A stretch of 64,000 nucleotides of DNA from Aeromicrobium terrae (GCF_008039565.1 NZ_VDUX01000003.1:1-64000), one strand, 5' to 3'; numbered from the stretch's first letter, positions 1 through 10,147 are shown. Made by a program: numbers and translations. The notes: generated by a model from the sequence alone, not told the origin.

Positions 1-588
1 GCCCTGACGGGCGGCGGGACGACCGGCCAGGCCGGACTGCTTGGGCATCATCGCCGGGTTGGGCCGCGGCATGCCCGGGCGTCCGGGTGCCGGGGCGCCG
101 CCCTCACGGGCAGCCGGCGGACGCGGCGGGCGGTCCTGCTGCATGCCCTGCCGCGACGAGAACGGGTTGTTGCCCGGACGGGCGCCGCCCGGACGGGGGC
201 CGGGACGCGGGCCCGGCGCAGGCTTGGGTGCCGGGGCCTCCTCGGCCGCGGGGGCCTCGGGCTCGGCGGGAGCCTCCGCCTCGGCCGCGGGGGCCGGTGC
301 CTCGACGACGGGCTCGGGGGCCTCGGCGACGGGCTCGGGCTGCGGGGCCTCCTCGACGGGCTCCGCCGGTGCGGCGGCGGCCTTCTTGGCCGGCGCCTTC
401 TTGGCGGTCTTCTTCTCGCCCTGCTTGCGCAGCGCGTCGCCGTGCTCCTCGTTGAGGCGTCGGACGACGGGCGCCTCGACGGTGGACGAGGCCGACTTCA
501 CGTACTCACCCATGTCTTGCAGGGTGGCGAGGATGACCTTGCTCTGAACTCCGAACTCTTTGGCGAGCTCGTGGACTCTGACTGCCAC
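1..588 (-). CDS. infB: Translation initiation factor IF-2, N-terminal part (cut by window start)
   Basis: This is the first 196 codons of IF-2, the GTPase that delivers initiator tRNA to the 30S subunit; the GTPase domain lies beyond position 1. The start is GTG at 588-586, preceded by an AAGGAG Shine-Dalgarno. The protein opens with [13 protein letters not shown], the conserved IF2_N helical motif. A long low-complexity linker rich in Ala, Glu, Pro and Gly follows, with an AKKAPAKKA stretch near residues 55-72, then Arg/Gly-rich sequence. Such linkers are normal in actinobacterial IF-2. It lies downstream of nusA-ylxR, the usual order. Identity is secure from the N-terminal motif and the neighbours. 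Confidence 0.93.
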   Translation of the reverse strand, partial: MAVRVHELAKEFGVQSKVILATLQDMGEYVKSASSTVEAPVVRRLNEEHGDALRKQGEKKTAKKAPAKKAAAAPAEPVEEAPQPEPVAEAPEPVVEAPAPAAEAEAPAEPEAPAAEEAPAPKPAPGPRPGPRPGGARPGNNPFSSRQGMQQDRPPRPPAAREGGAPAPGRPGMPRPNPAMMPKQSGLAGRPAARQG

Positions 589-604
589 TCTTCTCCTTCA
601 GGGG

Positions 605-631
605 GGTCCGACCCTGAAGAAGGATCAGACC
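605..631 (-). promoter_or_regulatory. Hairpin in the infB leader
   Basis: A 10-bp stem (arms 605-614 and 622-631, two G-U wobbles when read as minus-strand RNA) with a 7-nt loop ends about 6 nt before the infB Shine-Dalgarno. It lies in the 160-nt gap between ylxR and infB. It has no U-tract, so it could be an attenuator, a processing site or a structured leader. The pairing is seen; the role is inferred. Confidence 0.35.
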
Positions 632-748
632 ACTAGTTGACGAACGGGCTCATGGGGACGTACTCATCGAGTGCTCATGAGCGGGTGCTCCGATTCCGGT
701 CGTGGGACTGTCGTCCCGGGTGTGGTCCTGCTGGTCTGTCTGTGCTGA

Positions 749-1021
749 TCACTCCGGACTGTTCCAGGTCTCGGCGAGGGCGTCGAGCGGCCCTGTGTCG
801 AGCGGCCCCTCCACACGGAGGGCCCGGCCGAAGGCCCGGCGACGTCGCGCCTGCTCCAGGCACCGGGGATCGGGATGCAGGTGAGCACCTCGTCCCGGCA
901 GCGATCCGCGTTCATCGGGGGTGACGACCCAGGCACTGGGTCCCCCGGTGGCCACGAGCCGCACCAGAGTGGTCTTGTCCGCACGTGATCGGCAGCCGAT
1001 GCACGTGCGAAGCACCGCCAT
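749..1021 (-). CDS. ylxR: YlxR family RNA-binding protein (DUF448)
   Basis: This 90-residue protein starts MAVLRTCIGCRSRADK, with the RTCIGC signature of the YlxR family, and contains the conserved GRGAHLHPDPRCLEQARRR segment typical of the fold. YlxR proteins are small nucleic-acid-binding factors nearly always encoded between nusA and infB. Here the gene starts 5 nt after the nusA stop, so the two are cotranscribed. The chosen ATG at 1021 gives the family's usual length; a longer upstream frame is only a shadow inside nusA. The molecular function is not firmly established in the family. Confidence 0.9.
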   Translation of the reverse strand: MAVLRTCIGCRSRADKTTLVRLVATGGPSAWVVTPDERGSLPGRGAHLHPDPRCLEQARRRRAFGRALRVEGPLDTGPLDALAETWNSPE

Positions 1022-1026
1022 CGAGT

Positions 1027-2067
1027 CTACCCCGTCGGCGAAGCCGGATCGTCCACCGGTTCGGTGTCCGGCCGGATGTCGATCCGCCATCCGGTGAGCT
1101 TCGCGGCGAGCCGGGCGTTCTGCCCCTCCTTGCCGATGGCGAGCGACAGCTGGAAGTCCGGGACGATCACACGGGCGGCCCGAGCGTTGGGGTCGACGAG
1201 CGTGACGCCCTTGACCTGTGAGGGCGACAGCGCGTGCGCGATGAACTCGGCCGGGTCCTCGCTGAAGTCGACGATGTCGATCTTCTCGCCGTGCAGCTCG
1301 TGCATGACGTTGCGGACCCGCTGGCCCATCGGGCCGATGCACGCGCCCTTGGCGTTGACGCCCGGCACGGTGGCGCGCACCGCGATCTTGCTGCGATGAC
1401 CGGCCTCGCGGGCGATGGCGGCGATCTCGACGGACCCGTCGGCGATCTCCGGAGCCTCGAGCGCGAACAGCAGCTTCACCAGGTTGGGGTGCGTGCGCGA
1501 GACCTTGACCCGCGGGCCGCGCATCCCCTTCTCCACCTCGTACACGTAGGCCTTGAGGCGCTCGCCGTGCGCGTACTTCTCCTCGGCGACGCGCTCGGCC
1601 GCCGGCAGCAGGGCCTCGACCTTCCCGAGGTCGAGCATGACGTCGCCGGGCCGACTCCCCTGCTGGATGACGCCGGAGACGATGTCACCCACCTTCCCGG
1701 AGAACTCGCCGTACTTCTGCTCGTCCTCGGCGTCGCGCAGGCGCTGCATGATGAGCTGGCGCGCGATGGCGGCGGCGAAGCGGCCGAAGTCGGCCGGCGT
1801 GTGGTCGAACTCCTCACCGTAGCGCGGTGCGGGCGGCTCGTCGTCCTCCTCCGCGCCGGGCTCGGACTCCTCGTCCGCGAGACGCTCCCGCGCCCACACC
1901 GTGACGTGGCCGGTCTTCTTGTCCAGCTCGACCCTCGCCTGGGCCAGGGCGCCCGGCGTCTTGTGGTACGCGGACAGCAGGGCCGTCTCGATGGCCTCCA
2001 CCACGACGTCGAAGGAGATGTCCTTCTCGTGCTCCAGCTCGCGGAGGGCCTTGATGTCGATGTCCAT
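1027..2067 (-). CDS. nusA: Transcription termination/antitermination protein NusA
   Basis: This 346-residue protein binds RNA polymerase and modulates pausing, termination and antitermination. The N-terminal domain starts [19 protein letters not shown]. An S1 domain (near [15 protein letters not shown]) and tandem KH domains with [10 protein letters not shown] and [18 protein letters not shown] motifs follow. An acidic insertion ([10 protein letters not shown]) sits near residues 70-82. It lacks the C-terminal acidic repeats of proteobacterial NusA, as expected in Actinobacteria. Its ATG is 1 nt after the rimP stop, so rimP-nusA-ylxR form one operon. Confidence 0.97.
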   Translation of the reverse strand: MDIDIKALRELEHEKDISFDVVVEAIETALLSAYHKTPGALAQARVELDKKTGHVTVWARERLADEESEPGAEEDDEPPAPRYGEEFDHTPADFGRFAAAIARQLIMQRLRDAEDEQKYGEFSGKVGDIVSGVIQQGSRPGDVMLDLGKVEALLPAAERVAEEKYAHGERLKAYVYEVEKGMRGPRVKVSRTHPNLVKLLFALEAPEIADGSVEIAAIAREAGHRSKIAVRATVPGVNAKGACIGPMGQRVRNVMHELHGEKIDIVDFSEDPAEFIAHALSPSQVKGVTLVDPNARAARVIVPDFQLSLAIGKEGQNARLAAKLTGWRIDIRPDTEPVDDPASPTG

Positions 2068-2068
2068 G

Positions 2069-2542
2069 TCAGGCGTCCTTGGTCGTGGGCGGTTTGAGCT
2101 CGGCCTCGATGCGCGCGGTGGCGACGTCGGCGAGCGGGATCTGACGGCTCGTGCCGTCGACGGTGACCTCGACGGAGTCGTCGTGGGCCGCGGCGATGCG
2201 GCCGGTCAGCCTCGAGTCGTCGTTCAGCGTGATCTTCGCCAGCCGGCCGACGTTGCGCCGCCAGTGCCGCGGCAGCGTGAGGGGCCGGTCGAGGCCCCGC
2301 GACGTGACCTCGAGCGTGTACGGCTGCGAGCCCATGACGTCGGTGGCGTCGAGGGCACGGGAGAGCTCGCGGGACGTCTCGGCGATGGTGTCGATCGACA
2401 CGCCGTCGTCGGCGTCGACGGCCACGCGGAGCACGCGACGAGCACCGGCCTTCGAGAGGTCCAGCGCCTCGAGGTCGAGCCCGAGCTCGGAGACACACTG
2501 CTCGACGAGCTGCTCGAGCGGGCCGTCCACCGGGTTCGTCAT
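2069..2542 (-). CDS. rimP: Ribosome maturation factor RimP
   Basis: RimP assists 30S subunit maturation. The 157-residue protein has the N-terminal domain ([27 protein letters not shown]), the [10 protein letters not shown] motif diagnostic of the family, and a C-terminal SH3-like domain ending near IEAELKPP. The ATG at 2542 has a GAGGAGG ribosome binding site 6-7 nt upstream and matches the family length. It is first in the rimP-nusA-ylxR-infB operon. The 96-nt gap to the divergent plus-strand gene at about 2639 must hold the promoters for both directions. Confidence 0.95.
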   Translation of the reverse strand: MTNPVDGPLEQLVEQCVSELGLDLEALDLSKAGARRVLRVAVDADDGVSIDTIAETSRELSRALDATDVMGSQPYTLEVTSRGLDRPLTLPRHWRRNVGRLAKITLNDDSRLTGRIAAAHDDSVEVTVDGTSRQIPLADVATARIEAELKPPTTKDA

Positions 2543-2622
2543 GGTCGGCCCTCCTCTTCTGTTGTCGGCACTGTGTCGCGGTCGGGGTGCAGTGTCCGGA
2601 CCAGCGTAGCGAACGGCTGTCG

Positions 2623-2628
2623 TAGCCT
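2623..2628 (+). promoter_or_regulatory. Probable -10 element for the Tat-exported protein gene
   Basis: TAGCCT ends 7 nt before an in-frame GTG (2636) and 10 nt before the ATG (2639). The spacing fits a leaderless or nearly leaderless transcript. No convincing -35 is visible. Confidence 0.4.
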
Positions 2629-2638
2629 TCCCGGTGTG

Positions 2639-3127
2639 ATGAGCCGCCGGACGCTGCTGACCGCCGGGATCGTCGTGGCGGCCGCGGGAGGCGCGGCGGC
2701 GATCGGCCGGGCCACCAGCACGCTCGACGACGTCCTCCGCGCTCTCGGCGCCCAGCCGCACCCCGAGCCGGACCCGGGTGACATGGAGCGGGTCTCCCGC
2801 GCCGCGCGCGACCAGGCGGTGATCGTCGCGACCCTCAGCGCGGTGGCTGAACAACACCGTGACGCATCGGCCCAGGTCAAGCCGCTGATCACGCTGGCGA
2901 ACGACCAGCTCGACGCTGTCGGCGGCAGCACCGCGAACACCGACGTCGCCGCGCCGGAAGGCGATCGGGGCACGGCTCTCACCGCAGTCGCGCGGCTCGC
3001 GGCGCGATCGGCCCGCGCCCGCGAGCAGGACGCCGTCACCGCGGAGTCGCCGGAGGTCGCACGGCTGCTGGCCTCGATGGCCGGCGGGTTGGCCCAGCTC
3101 GCCCGGACGCTCAGGCTCGCCGCGTGA
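2639..3127 (+). CDS. Hypothetical Tat-exported protein
   Basis: I do not recognise a domain. The 162-residue product begins MSRRTLLTAGIVVAAAGGAAAIG, a twin-arginine motif followed by a hydrophobic helix, so export by Tat is likely, perhaps with the helix retained as an anchor. The rest is Ala-rich and helical, with no cysteine and no catalytic motif. The stop overlaps the GTG start of the next gene (GTGA at 3124-3127), so it is translationally coupled to a ferritin-like protein. A GTG at 2636 is an alternative start, better spaced from the TAGCCT -10. A joint envelope role for the pair is inference only. Confidence 0.7.
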   Translation: MSRRTLLTAGIVVAAAGGAAAIGRATSTLDDVLRALGAQPHPEPDPGDMERVSRAARDQAVIVATLSAVAEQHRDASAQVKPLITLANDQLDAVGGSTANTDVAAPEGDRGTALTAVARLAARSARAREQDAVTAESPEVARLLASMAGGLAQLARTLRLAA

Positions 3128-3531
3128 AGCCCGAGGAGCAGCAGGCCCTTCAGACCTGGCTGGCGCTGGAGCACGAGGCGGTGTGGCTCTACGGACAGGT
3201 CGGCGCCCGTGTCCGCGACCTGGCCGGAGCGGCCCGGGCCTCGTACGACGCGCACCGCACCGAGCGCGACCACCTGCTCACCACGCTGCACGCCGCCGGA
3301 GCCACGCCGGTCGGGCCCCAGCTCACCTACGGCGACGAGCTCGTCAGCAACGTCAGGCAGGCTCGGGCGGCGGCTGCCGACCTGGAGCACCGGATCTGCG
3401 CGGCGTGCGTGACGGTCGTCGGCCTCGCGGGACGCGCTGGGCGCACGCGGGCCGTCGCCGGTCTGCGCGCCGCCGCTCTGGCCGCGATCGACTGGGACGC
3501 GGACCCCCAAGCCTTCCCCGGCTTGCGCTGA
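3124..3531 (+). CDS. DUF4439 ferritin-like domain protein
   Basis: The 135-residue, mostly helical protein resembles the actinobacterial DUF4439 ferritin-like fold: EEQQALQTWLALEHEAVWLYGQVGA at the N-terminus, an internal RTERDHLLTTLHAAG helix, and a GDELVSN segment. The Glu and His residues in helix 1 (LEHEAVW) and the E-R-D-H cluster could be metal ligands, but metal binding is not shown. It starts at a GTG overlapping the preceding stop. A copy of a GC-rich dispersed repeat begins at its stop codon (3528 onward). No signal peptide is seen, so it probably acts in the cytosol, or with the preceding Tat protein at the membrane. Confidence 0.75.
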   Translation: MKPEEQQALQTWLALEHEAVWLYGQVGARVRDLAGAARASYDAHRTERDHLLTTLHAAGATPVGPQLTYGDELVSNVRQARAAAADLEHRICAACVTVVGLAGRAGRTRAVAGLRAAALAAIDWDADPQAFPGLR

Positions 3532-3567
3532 ATCTCCCGCCCAACGGCCCGGCACCCCCTCCGGGCG
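3528..3567 (+). repeat. GC-rich dispersed repeat, copy 1
   Basis: From the stop codon of the DUF4439 gene the sequence reads CTGAATCnnCCGCCC, 3 nt, then GGCCCGGCACCCCC. The same arrangement occurs at 58115-58145 inside dus, and a third related copy lies at 8915-8952 at the end of dxr. Within this copy, GCCCGG (3547-3552) and CCGGGC (3561-3566) can form a 6-bp hairpin with an 8-nt loop between two convergent genes, so it may also act as a weak terminator. Confidence 0.55.
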
Positions 3568-3571
3568 CCGG

Positions 3572-5323
3572 CTAGCGGCAGATGCCGCGCACGTGCTCGG
3601 CCACCTGGGCGACCGGGACGTCGGAGCGCTCCCCCGTGGCCCGGTCCTTGACCTCGACCACGCCGTCCGCGAGCCCCTTGCCCACCACGACGATCGTGGG
3701 CATGCCCAGCAGCTCGGCGTCCTTGAACTTCACACCCGGGGACACCTTGGGCCGGTCGTCGTAGAGCACCTCGACGCCGGACGCGACGAGCTCGTCGTAC
3801 AGCTGGTCGGCCGCGGTGAAGACGGCCTCGTCCTTGCCGGTGGCGACGAGGTGGACGTCGTACGGCGCGAGCTCGCGCGGCCAGACGATGCCCAGCTCGT
3901 CGTACGTGTTCTCCACGACGGCCGCGACGGCGCGGGAGACGCCGACGCCGTACGAGCCCATCGTGACCGTGACGAGCTTGCCGTTCTCGTCGAGCACCTG
4001 GAGGCCGAGCGCCTCGGCGTACTTGCGGCCGAGCTGGAAGATGTGGCCCATCTCGATGCCGCGGGCGAGCTCCAGCGGTCCCGAGCCGTCCGGCGCAGGA
4101 TCACCGGCGCGCACCTCGGCGGCCTCGATCGTGCCGTCGGCGGTGAAGTCGCGGCCGGCGACGAGGTCGATCACGTGCGAGCCCTCGACGTTCGCCCCGG
4201 TGACCCAGCGCGTGCCCTCGACGACCCTGGGGTCCAGCAGGTAACGGATGCCGGAGTCGGACTCCGTGCCCAGGACCGCCGGCCCGATGTAGCCCTTCAC
4301 CAGGGCCGGGTGGGCGGCGAAGTCCTTCTCCTCGAACGCGTGCACCTCGGCGGGCGAGACCTGCGCCTCGAGCCGCTTGGCGTCGACCTCGCGGTCGCCC
4401 GGGACGCCGATGGCGAGTGGCTCCCGCGTGCCGTCCGGGTGCTCCAGGATCACGAGGACGTTCTTGAGCGTGTCGGCGGCCGTCCACGGGCGGTCGTCCC
4501 GGGGGAACTGCTCGTTCAGGTGGTCGACGAGCGTGTCGATCGTGGGGGTGTCCGGTGTCTTCTCGGCGTGCGCGGCGGGCGCGTCGTCGAAGGGCACCGG
4601 ATCGGGCGCGACGGTGCTGACGGCCTCGACGTTCGCGGCGTAGCCACCGGGCGAGCGGACGAACGTGTCCTCACCGGTCTCCGCGACGGCGAGGAACTCC
4701 TCGCTCGCCGATCCGCCCATGGCGCCCGACGTGGCCTGGACGATGACGTACTCGAAGCCCAGCCGGTCGAAGATGCGGATGTAGGCCTCGCGGTACGCCT
4801 GGTAGGACTTCTCGAGCCCGGCGTCGTCGACGTCGAAGGAGTACGAGTCCTTCATCACGAACTCGCGGCCGCGCAGGATGCCGGCGCGGGGCCGCGCCTC
4901 GTCCCGGTACTTCGTCTGGATCTGGTACAGGTGCAGCGGCAGGTCCTTGTACGACGAGCACAGGTCCTTCACGAGCAGCGTGAACATCTCCTCGTGCGTG
5001 GGGCCGAGGAGGTAGTCGTTCTCCTTGCGGTCCTTGAGCCGGAAGATGTTGGGTCCGTAGTCGGTCCAGCGGCCGCTGGCGTCGTAGGGCTCGCGCGGCA
5101 GCAGGGCGGGGAACCGCACCTCCTGCGAGCCGATCGCGTCCATCTCCTCGCGGACGATCTGCTCGACCTTGCCCAGGACCTTCAGCCCGAGCGGCAGCCA
5201 CGAGTAGATGCCGGGGGCGACGCGGCGCACGTAGCCGGCGCGCACGAGCAGCCGGTGGCTCGGCACCTCGGCGTCCGCGGGATCGTCTCGCAGGGTTCGC
5301 AGGAAGAGCCGGGACATGCGCAT
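3572..5323 (-). CDS. proS: Prolyl-tRNA synthetase (bacterial type)
   Basis: This class II synthetase charges tRNA-Pro. The 583-residue protein has motif 1 and 2 regions ([52 protein letters not shown]), an editing (INS) domain in the middle (roughly residues 220-390), and motif 3 with [17 protein letters not shown] before the anticodon-binding domain. This is the long bacterial architecture. The start could be ATG 5323 or ATG 5317; the former lies 7 nt after a TAGGGT -10 hexamer, suggesting leaderless transcription, and has no Shine-Dalgarno. It stands alone, 17 nt from the GNAT gene stop. Confidence 0.96.
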   Translation of the reverse strand: MRMSRLFLRTLRDDPADAEVPSHRLLVRAGYVRRVAPGIYSWLPLGLKVLGKVEQIVREEMDAIGSQEVRFPALLPREPYDASGRWTDYGPNIFRLKDRKENDYLLGPTHEEMFTLLVKDLCSSYKDLPLHLYQIQTKYRDEARPRAGILRGREFVMKDSYSFDVDDAGLEKSYQAYREAYIRIFDRLGFEYVIVQATSGAMGGSASEEFLAVAETGEDTFVRSPGGYAANVEAVSTVAPDPVPFDDAPAAHAEKTPDTPTIDTLVDHLNEQFPRDDRPWTAADTLKNVLVILEHPDGTREPLAIGVPGDREVDAKRLEAQVSPAEVHAFEEKDFAAHPALVKGYIGPAVLGTESDSGIRYLLDPRVVEGTRWVTGANVEGSHVIDLVAGRDFTADGTIEAAEVRAGDPAPDGSGPLELARGIEMGHIFQLGRKYAEALGLQVLDENGKLVTVTMGSYGVGVSRAVAAVVENTYDELGIVWPRELAPYDVHLVATGKDEAVFTAADQLYDELVASGVEVLYDDRPKVSPGVKFKDAELLGMPTIVVVGKGLADGVVEVKDRATGERSDVPVAQVAEHVRGICR

Positions 5324-5330
5324 GCCCGAA

Positions 5331-5336
5331 ACCCTA
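5331..5336 (-). promoter_or_regulatory. Probable -10 element of proS (leaderless)
   Basis: Read on the minus strand, TAGGGT ends 7 nt before the proS ATG at 5323, placing the predicted transcription start at the start codon. It lies just past the GNAT gene stop. No clear -35 was found. Confidence 0.4.
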
Positions 5337-5340
5337 TCCG

Positions 5341-6180
5341 TCACAACAGGAACGACGAGAACGTGCCGGCCTCCTCGAAACCGACCGTCGCGTACGTCCG
5401 CCGGGCCGCGACGTTGTGGTCGTTGACGTACAGCGTGGTCACCGGCGCGATGCTGGCGCGGACCTCGCGCACCACGGCGGCGAGCGCCGGGACGGCCAGG
5501 CCCTGCCCCCGCAGGTCCGGGCGCACCCACACGCCCTGCAGCTGGGTGGCGTGCGCGGTGGCTGCGCCGACCTCGGTCTTGAACAGCACCTCGCCGTCCT
5601 CGATGATCGCGAACGCCCAGCCGAGCGTGATGAGCTGCGCGACCCGCGCGCGGTACCCCGCGGCGCCCGACGTCTCCGGATGGACGCCCACCTCCTCGGT
5701 GAACATGTCCACGCAGGCCGGGTAGAGCACGTCGAACTCGCCGATGGTGACTCGGCGGACCCTCGGGTCGGTGGGCACGGTCGGGTCGCGGTCCATCGTG
5801 AGGAACGGCTGGCAGGCGCGGGCCGAGCGGGCCGGACCCCAGCGCCCCTCGAGGCGCTTCCAGAGGGCGGTGGCCGTCTCGCGGGGGCCGACGACGGACG
5901 TGGGCCGCACGCCGGTGCGGAGCAGCTGCTCGGCGAACGCGTCGATGGCCGCCCGGGTCGCCTGCACCGGCACGACGTTCGCGCCCGCGTGGCAGGCGGA
6001 CACCAGCTCGTCGTGCTCGAAGTAGCCCCAGACGCAGCCGCCCATCACGCGCTCCTCGAGGCCGGTGACGTCGACCCGGTGCCGCACGAAGACGTTGACC
6101 AGAGGGTCGCGGTCGAGCAGCTCCCGGAGGGCGGGCAGGTCGGCGGACCCGAGAGCGCGGACGTGCGTGGTGCCGAGCAC
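5341..6180 (-). CDS. GNAT family N-acetyltransferase (DUF4081-type N-terminal domain)
   Basis: The 279-residue protein has two halves. The N-terminal half (residues 1-125) resembles the DUF4081 domain found before GNAT domains in Actinobacteria. The C-terminal half is an acetyltransferase with the acetyl-CoA loop [17 protein letters not shown] (R/Q-x-x-G-x-G type) and the [22 protein letters not shown] motif B. Substrate unknown. The start is a choice between two GTG codons two codons apart; GTG 6180 is 5 nt from an AGGAGG Shine-Dalgarno, while GTG 6186 overlaps it, so 6180 is preferred. It sits between ispG and proS in the same direction, with 205 nt separating it from ispG. Confidence 0.85.
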   Translation of the reverse strand: MLGTTHVRALGSADLPALRELLDRDPLVNVFVRHRVDVTGLEERVMGGCVWGYFEHDELVSACHAGANVVPVQATRAAIDAFAEQLLRTGVRPTSVVGPRETATALWKRLEGRWGPARSARACQPFLTMDRDPTVPTDPRVRRVTIGEFDVLYPACVDMFTEEVGVHPETSGAAGYRARVAQLITLGWAFAIIEDGEVLFKTEVGAATAHATQLQGVWVRPDLRGQGLAVPALAAVVREVRASIAPVTTLYVNDHNVAARRTYATVGFEEAGTFSSFLL

Positions 6181-6385
6181 GGTCACCTCCTGCCGGTATT
6201 GAGGACAGAGTAGGGCGTGTCTCCCCATCCGCGTGAAAGCGAGCACGACATCCGCGCCCGATCCGGCAAGGCAGAGGAGGGAGGCGCACCGGGGTTGTGC
6301 GTCGACCGACGAGAACGCCGCCGGTCGGGATGCGGGGGCGGGCTCGCGCCGCGGGGATGGGGAGGCGCGCCCTGCGGCCAGGCGC

Positions 6386-7531
6386 TCAGCTGACGCTCAC
6401 TTCTGCGGATGCTCCCTCGGTGGTCTCCATGCCCTCGGCGATGCGCATGGCCTCCGCGATCAGGGTCTCGACGATCTTGCTCTCCGGCACGGTCTTGATG
6501 ACCTCCCCCTTCACGAAGATCTGGCCCTTGCCGTTGCCCGACGCCACGCCGAGGTCGGCCTCGCGCGCCTCGCCCGGACCGTTCACGACGCAGCCCATGA
6601 CGGCGACGCGCAGCGGCACCTCGAGTCCGTCGAGCCCGGCGGTGACCTCCTCGGCCAGCGTGTAGACGTCGACCTGGGCGCGGCCGCACGACGGGCAGGA
6701 GACGATCTCGAGCTTGCGCTCACGCAGGTTCAGCGACTGCAGGATCTGCAGGCCGACCTTGACCTCCTCGACCGGCGGAGCGGACAGGGACACGCGGATG
6801 GTGTCGCCGATGCCCTTGGCGAGCAGGTGGCCGAATGCCACCGAGCTCTTGATCGTGCCCTGGAACGCCGGGCCGGCCTCGGTGACGCCGAGGTGCAGCG
6901 GCCAGTCGCCGCGCTCGGCGAGCATCTCGTACGCCTGCACCATCACGACCGGGTCGTTGTGCTTCACCGAGATCTTGAAGTCGTGGAAGTCGTGCTCCTC
7001 GAACAGCGACGCCTCCCAGACGGCCGACTCGACGAGCGCCTCCGGCGTGGCCTTGCCGTACTTCTCCAGCAGTCGCTTGTCGAGCGAGCCGGCGTTCACG
7101 CCGATGCGCAGCGAGACGCCCGCGTCGGCCGCCGCCTTGGCGATGGCGCCGACCTGGTCGTCGAACTTGCGGATGTTGCCCGGATTGACGCGCACGGCGG
7201 CGCAGCCGGCGTCGATGGCCGCGAAGACGTACTTGGGCTGGAAGTGGATGTCGGCGATGACCGGGATCTGCGAGTGCTGGGCGATCTCCGGCAGGGCGTC
7301 GGCGTCGTCCTGGCTCGGGCAGGCGACGCGGACGATGTCGCAGCCCGCCGCGGTGAGCTCGGCGATCTGCTGCAGCGTGCTGTTCACGTCGCTGGTGAGC
7401 GTGGTGGTCATCGACTGCACCGAGACGGGGGCGTCGCCGCCGACGTCGACGGTGCCGACCTTGATCTTGCGGCTCTTGCGGCGCGGTGCGAGCACCGGCG
7501 GCGGCATGGCGGGAAGTCCGAGATCCGTCAT
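6386..7531 (-). CDS. ispG: 4-hydroxy-3-methylbut-2-en-1-yl diphosphate synthase (IspG/GcpE)
   Basis: IspG makes HMBPP from MEcPP in the non-mevalonate isoprenoid pathway and needs a [4Fe-4S] cluster. The 381-residue protein has the TIM-barrel part ([26 protein letters not shown]) and the C-terminal ligand cysteines in [11 protein letters not shown] and [12 protein letters not shown]. The ATG at 7531 gives [12 protein letters not shown]; longer frames upstream lack family similarity. It shares a cluster with dxr, the second enzyme of the same pathway, with the protease gene rip between them, the standard actinobacterial dxr-rip-ispG order. Confidence 0.97.
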   Translation of the reverse strand: MTDLGLPAMPPPVLAPRRKSRKIKVGTVDVGGDAPVSVQSMTTTLTSDVNSTLQQIAELTAAGCDIVRVACPSQDDADALPEIAQHSQIPVIADIHFQPKYVFAAIDAGCAAVRVNPGNIRKFDDQVGAIAKAAADAGVSLRIGVNAGSLDKRLLEKYGKATPEALVESAVWEASLFEEHDFHDFKISVKHNDPVVMVQAYEMLAERGDWPLHLGVTEAGPAFQGTIKSSVAFGHLLAKGIGDTIRVSLSAPPVEEVKVGLQILQSLNLRERKLEIVSCPSCGRAQVDVYTLAEEVTAGLDGLEVPLRVAVMGCVVNGPGEAREADLGVASGNGKGQIFVKGEVIKTVPESKIVETLIAEAMRIAEGMETTEGASAEVSVS

Positions 7532-7613
7532 TTCGGGGCCCCCGCGAAAGCGCGAGCGCGAGCCTCGACCGGCATCTTTGCTGAGACCAGGCAAGCGGTT
7601 TTGTGGGGTGAAA

Positions 7614-8912
7614 TCATGAAAGCCTCACTGGGTTGACGATGTCGGCGTAGATCAGGACGACGCTCATGACGATGAGCACCGCCCCCACGCCGTAGGCGAC
7701 GGGCAGCATGCGGGCGACGTCGACGTAGCCGGGGTCGGGCGCTCCACGCACCTTGGCCCAGCCGCGACGCAGCGCCTCCCACAGGGCGCCGGCGATGTGG
7801 CCGCCGTCGAGCGGCAGCAGCGGGATGAAGTTGAACAGCGCCAGGAACAGGTTCAGCGACGCGAGCAGGGTGAGCAGCCGGGAGGCCCGCTCCCCCCACG
7901 TGGGCTCGTCGACGGTGACGAGCTCGCCGGCCACGCGGCTGGCGCCGACGACGCTGATCGGGCCGTCGGCCGGGCGGTCGGCACCGAACGCGGCCTTCGT
8001 GACCTCGACCATCCGGTTGGGCAGGTGCCAGATTGCGGACGCCGTGGCGGAGATCTGGTCTCCCATGACGTCCACGACCGTGCCCGGACCCTCACGCTGG
8101 TACCGCTGCTCCGGCTCGACGCCGAGGAAGCCGACCTTCTCGGTCCGCTGCGGGTCGTCGAGCGACGCGCGGGCGATGACCGACGTCGCGACCCGGGACT
8201 CGACCCTGCGGCCGTCGCGGTCGACGACGATGTCGGCCTCGCGGTCGCCGTTCGCGCGGATCAGCCGGGTGAGCTGGTCCCAGGAGGTGATCTCGGTGCC
8301 GTTGAACGAGACGAACTCGTCACCGCGCTGGAGGCCGATCTTGCTGGCCGGGGTCTGCGGGTCGTCCGCGGTGCACGCCCGACCAGCCTCGGCGTCGCTG
8401 ATGGCGCAGTCGGAGACGCCCTGGACGGTGGTGGTGGGCTTGAGCACCCCGAAGCCGACGATCACGATCGTGAACAGCACGACTGCGATGGCCACGTTCA
8501 CCATGGGGCCGCCGGCCATGACGATGAGCTTCTGCCACCACGGCTTGCGGTAGAACAGCCGGTCCATGTCCTCGTCGCCGACGTGCTCGTACTCGGCGTG
8601 GCGGGCGTCCGCGACGAGCTGCGTGAACAGGCCGGTGTTGGTGGCGCGGACCTCGTGCGGGTCTCCGGCCTTCTCCGGCGGGAGCATGCCGACGAGCTTC
8701 ACGTAGCCGCCGAGCGGGATGGACTTGATCCCGTACTCGGTCTCGCCCCGCTTGACGGACCAGATGGTGTTGCCGAACCCGACGAAGTACTGGGTGACCT
8801 TCACGCCGAACTTCTTGGCCGGGTACATGTGCCCGACCTCGTGCAGCGCGATGGAGACGGCGACCCCGATGACGAACAGGACCACGCCCAGGGCGTAGAT
8901 CGCAGCGTTCAT
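7614..8912 (-). CDS. rip: Site-2 intramembrane zinc metalloprotease (Rip/RseP, M50)
   Basis: The 432-residue membrane protease has HEVGH at residues 24-28 in the first transmembrane helix, a central PDZ domain (about 170-260), and the second zinc-ligand motif [13 protein letters not shown] near the C-terminus, followed by a final helix. Family members cleave anti-sigma factors or other membrane substrates inside the bilayer; Rip1 of mycobacteria is the best-known relative. Its ATG overlaps the dxr stop by 4 nt (ATGA), so the two are coupled. The 82-nt gap to ispG contains no obvious terminator. Confidence 0.95.
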   Translation of the reverse strand: MNAAIYALGVVLFVIGVAVSIALHEVGHMYPAKKFGVKVTQYFVGFGNTIWSVKRGETEYGIKSIPLGGYVKLVGMLPPEKAGDPHEVRATNTGLFTQLVADARHAEYEHVGDEDMDRLFYRKPWWQKLIVMAGGPMVNVAIAVVLFTIVIVGFGVLKPTTTVQGVSDCAISDAEAGRACTADDPQTPASKIGLQRGDEFVSFNGTEITSWDQLTRLIRANGDREADIVVDRDGRRVESRVATSVIARASLDDPQRTEKVGFLGVEPEQRYQREGPGTVVDVMGDQISATASAIWHLPNRMVEVTKAAFGADRPADGPISVVGASRVAGELVTVDEPTWGERASRLLTLLASLNLFLALFNFIPLLPLDGGHIAGALWEALRRGWAKVRGAPDPGYVDVARMLPVAYGVGAVLIVMSVVLIYADIVNPVRLS

Positions 8913-10147
8913 CTCGGTCCTCTCCCGCCCAGGGCCCGGGACCCCTGCCGGGATTCCACCAGGTCTCGGGCCCGCTCACGCGCTCGGGCATCGGCCCCGA
9001 GCACGCCGGCGAGCGTCAGCTCGGCGTGGGCGACGTCGGGATCCGACGTGTGCTCCTCCAGCACGGCTCCCACCGTGTCCACGATGCCAAGGAAGTCCAA
9101 ATCCCCGGCCACGAACGCGTCGACGCACACTTCGTTGGCGGCGTTGAACACCGCGGGGGCCGTGCGGCCGAACTCCCCGGCCTGCCGGGCCAGCCGAACG
9201 GCCGGGAACGCGGAGTCGTCGAGCGGGAAGAACTCCCAGGTGGCGGGCTGGGTCCAGTCGCACGCCTGGGCGGCGCCGGGGACGCGCTCCGGCCAGGCCA
9301 GGCCGAGCGCGATCGGCAGCCGCATGTCCGGCGGGGACGCCTGCACCATGGTGGAGCCGTCGACGAACTCGACCATCGAGTGGACGACCGACGACGGGTG
9401 CACGACGACGTCGATGCGGTCGAAGGGGATGTCGAACAGCAGGTGCGCCTCGATGACCTCGAGTCCCTTGTTCACCAGCGTGGCCGAGTTGATGGTGATC
9501 ACCGGCCCCATGTCCCACGTGGGGTGCGCCATCGCCTGCTCCGGCGTGACGTCGGCGAGCTCCTCGCGGGTGCGGCCGCGGAACGGTCCACCGCTGGCCG
9601 TGACCAGCAGGCGGCGGACGTCGTCGATGCTCTCGCCGCGCAGCGCCTGGGCAAGGGCGGAGTGCTCGGAGTCCACCGGGACGAGCTGACCGGGCTTCGC
9701 GGCACCGGTGACGAGCTCACCGCCGATGATCAGCGACTCCTTGTTGGCCAGCGCGAGGGTGGCGCCGGTGTCCAGGGCGGCGAGCGTGGGCTCGAGCCCC
9801 ACTGCGCCGGTCATGCCGTTGAGGACGACGTCGCACGGCGCCCGTGCGGCCTCGACCGCGGCGTCCGGACCCGCCACCAGGCGAGGCAGCCGGTGGTCGC
9901 CCTCGGACCAGCCGCGCTTCTGCGCCTCCGCGTACAGGGCCAGCTGGACGTCCTGGGCCGCGCTCGCCTTGGCCACCGCGACGACCTCGACGTCGTGCTC
10001 GAGTGCCTGTCGTGCGAGCAGGGCGGGATCGCTCCCGCCGGTGGCGAGAGCGACGACCTCGAAGCGGTCGGGATTGGCCGCCACCACGTCCAGCGCCTGG
10101 GTCCCGATGGACCCGGTGGAGCCGAGAATGGCGGCACGCTTGCGCAT
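8909..10147 (-). CDS. dxr: 1-deoxy-D-xylulose 5-phosphate reductoisomerase
   Basis: Dxr converts DXP to MEP with NADPH, the committed step of the non-mevalonate pathway. The 412-residue protein has the N-terminal nucleotide-binding motif [32 protein letters not shown], and the substrate loop [17 protein letters not shown] with TASGGPFRG. The start ATG 10147 ([10 protein letters not shown]) follows a weak GGAGAG. The last 15 or so residues ([15 protein letters not shown]) are unusual and coincide with a copy of the GC-rich dispersed repeat, so the C-terminus may have been extended by it. The stop overlaps the rip start. Confidence 0.96.
   Translation of the reverse strand: MRKRAAILGSTGSIGTQALDVVAANPDRFEVVALATGGSDPALLARQALEHDVEVVAVAKASAAQDVQLALYAEAQKRGWSEGDHRLPRLVAGPDAAVEAARAPCDVVLNGMTGAVGLEPTLAALDTGATLALANKESLIIGGELVTGAAKPGQLVPVDSEHSALAQALRGESIDDVRRLLVTASGGPFRGRTREELADVTPEQAMAHPTWDMGPVITINSATLVNKGLEVIEAHLLFDIPFDRIDVVVHPSSVVHSMVEFVDGSTMVQASPPDMRLPIALGLAWPERVPGAAQACDWTQPATWEFFPLDDSAFPAVRLARQAGEFGRTAPAVFNAANEVCVDAFVAGDLDFLGIVDTVGAVLEEHTSDPDVAHAELTLAGVLGADARARERARDLVESRQGSRALGGRGPR
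8915..8952 (-). repeat. GC-rich dispersed repeat, copy 3 (in the dxr 3' end)
   Basis: Positions 8915-8952 read CGGTCC, then TCTCCCGCCC, then GGGCCCGGGACCCC and CCGGG. This matches the order and most bases of the copies at 3528-3567 (TCTCCCGCCC, GGCCCGGCACCCCC, CCGGG) and 58112-58145 (GGTCC, CCGCCC, GGCCCGGCACCCCC). It encodes the last residues of Dxr. The match is weaker than between the other two copies. Confidence 0.45.

Noticed and set aside
3593..5725. Very long open frame on the plus strand opposite proS and the GNAT gene
   Set aside because: It is a high-GC shadow of proS on the minus strand. Its amino-acid composition (Val, Leu, Arg, Asp repeats) matches no family and proS has full class II motifs.
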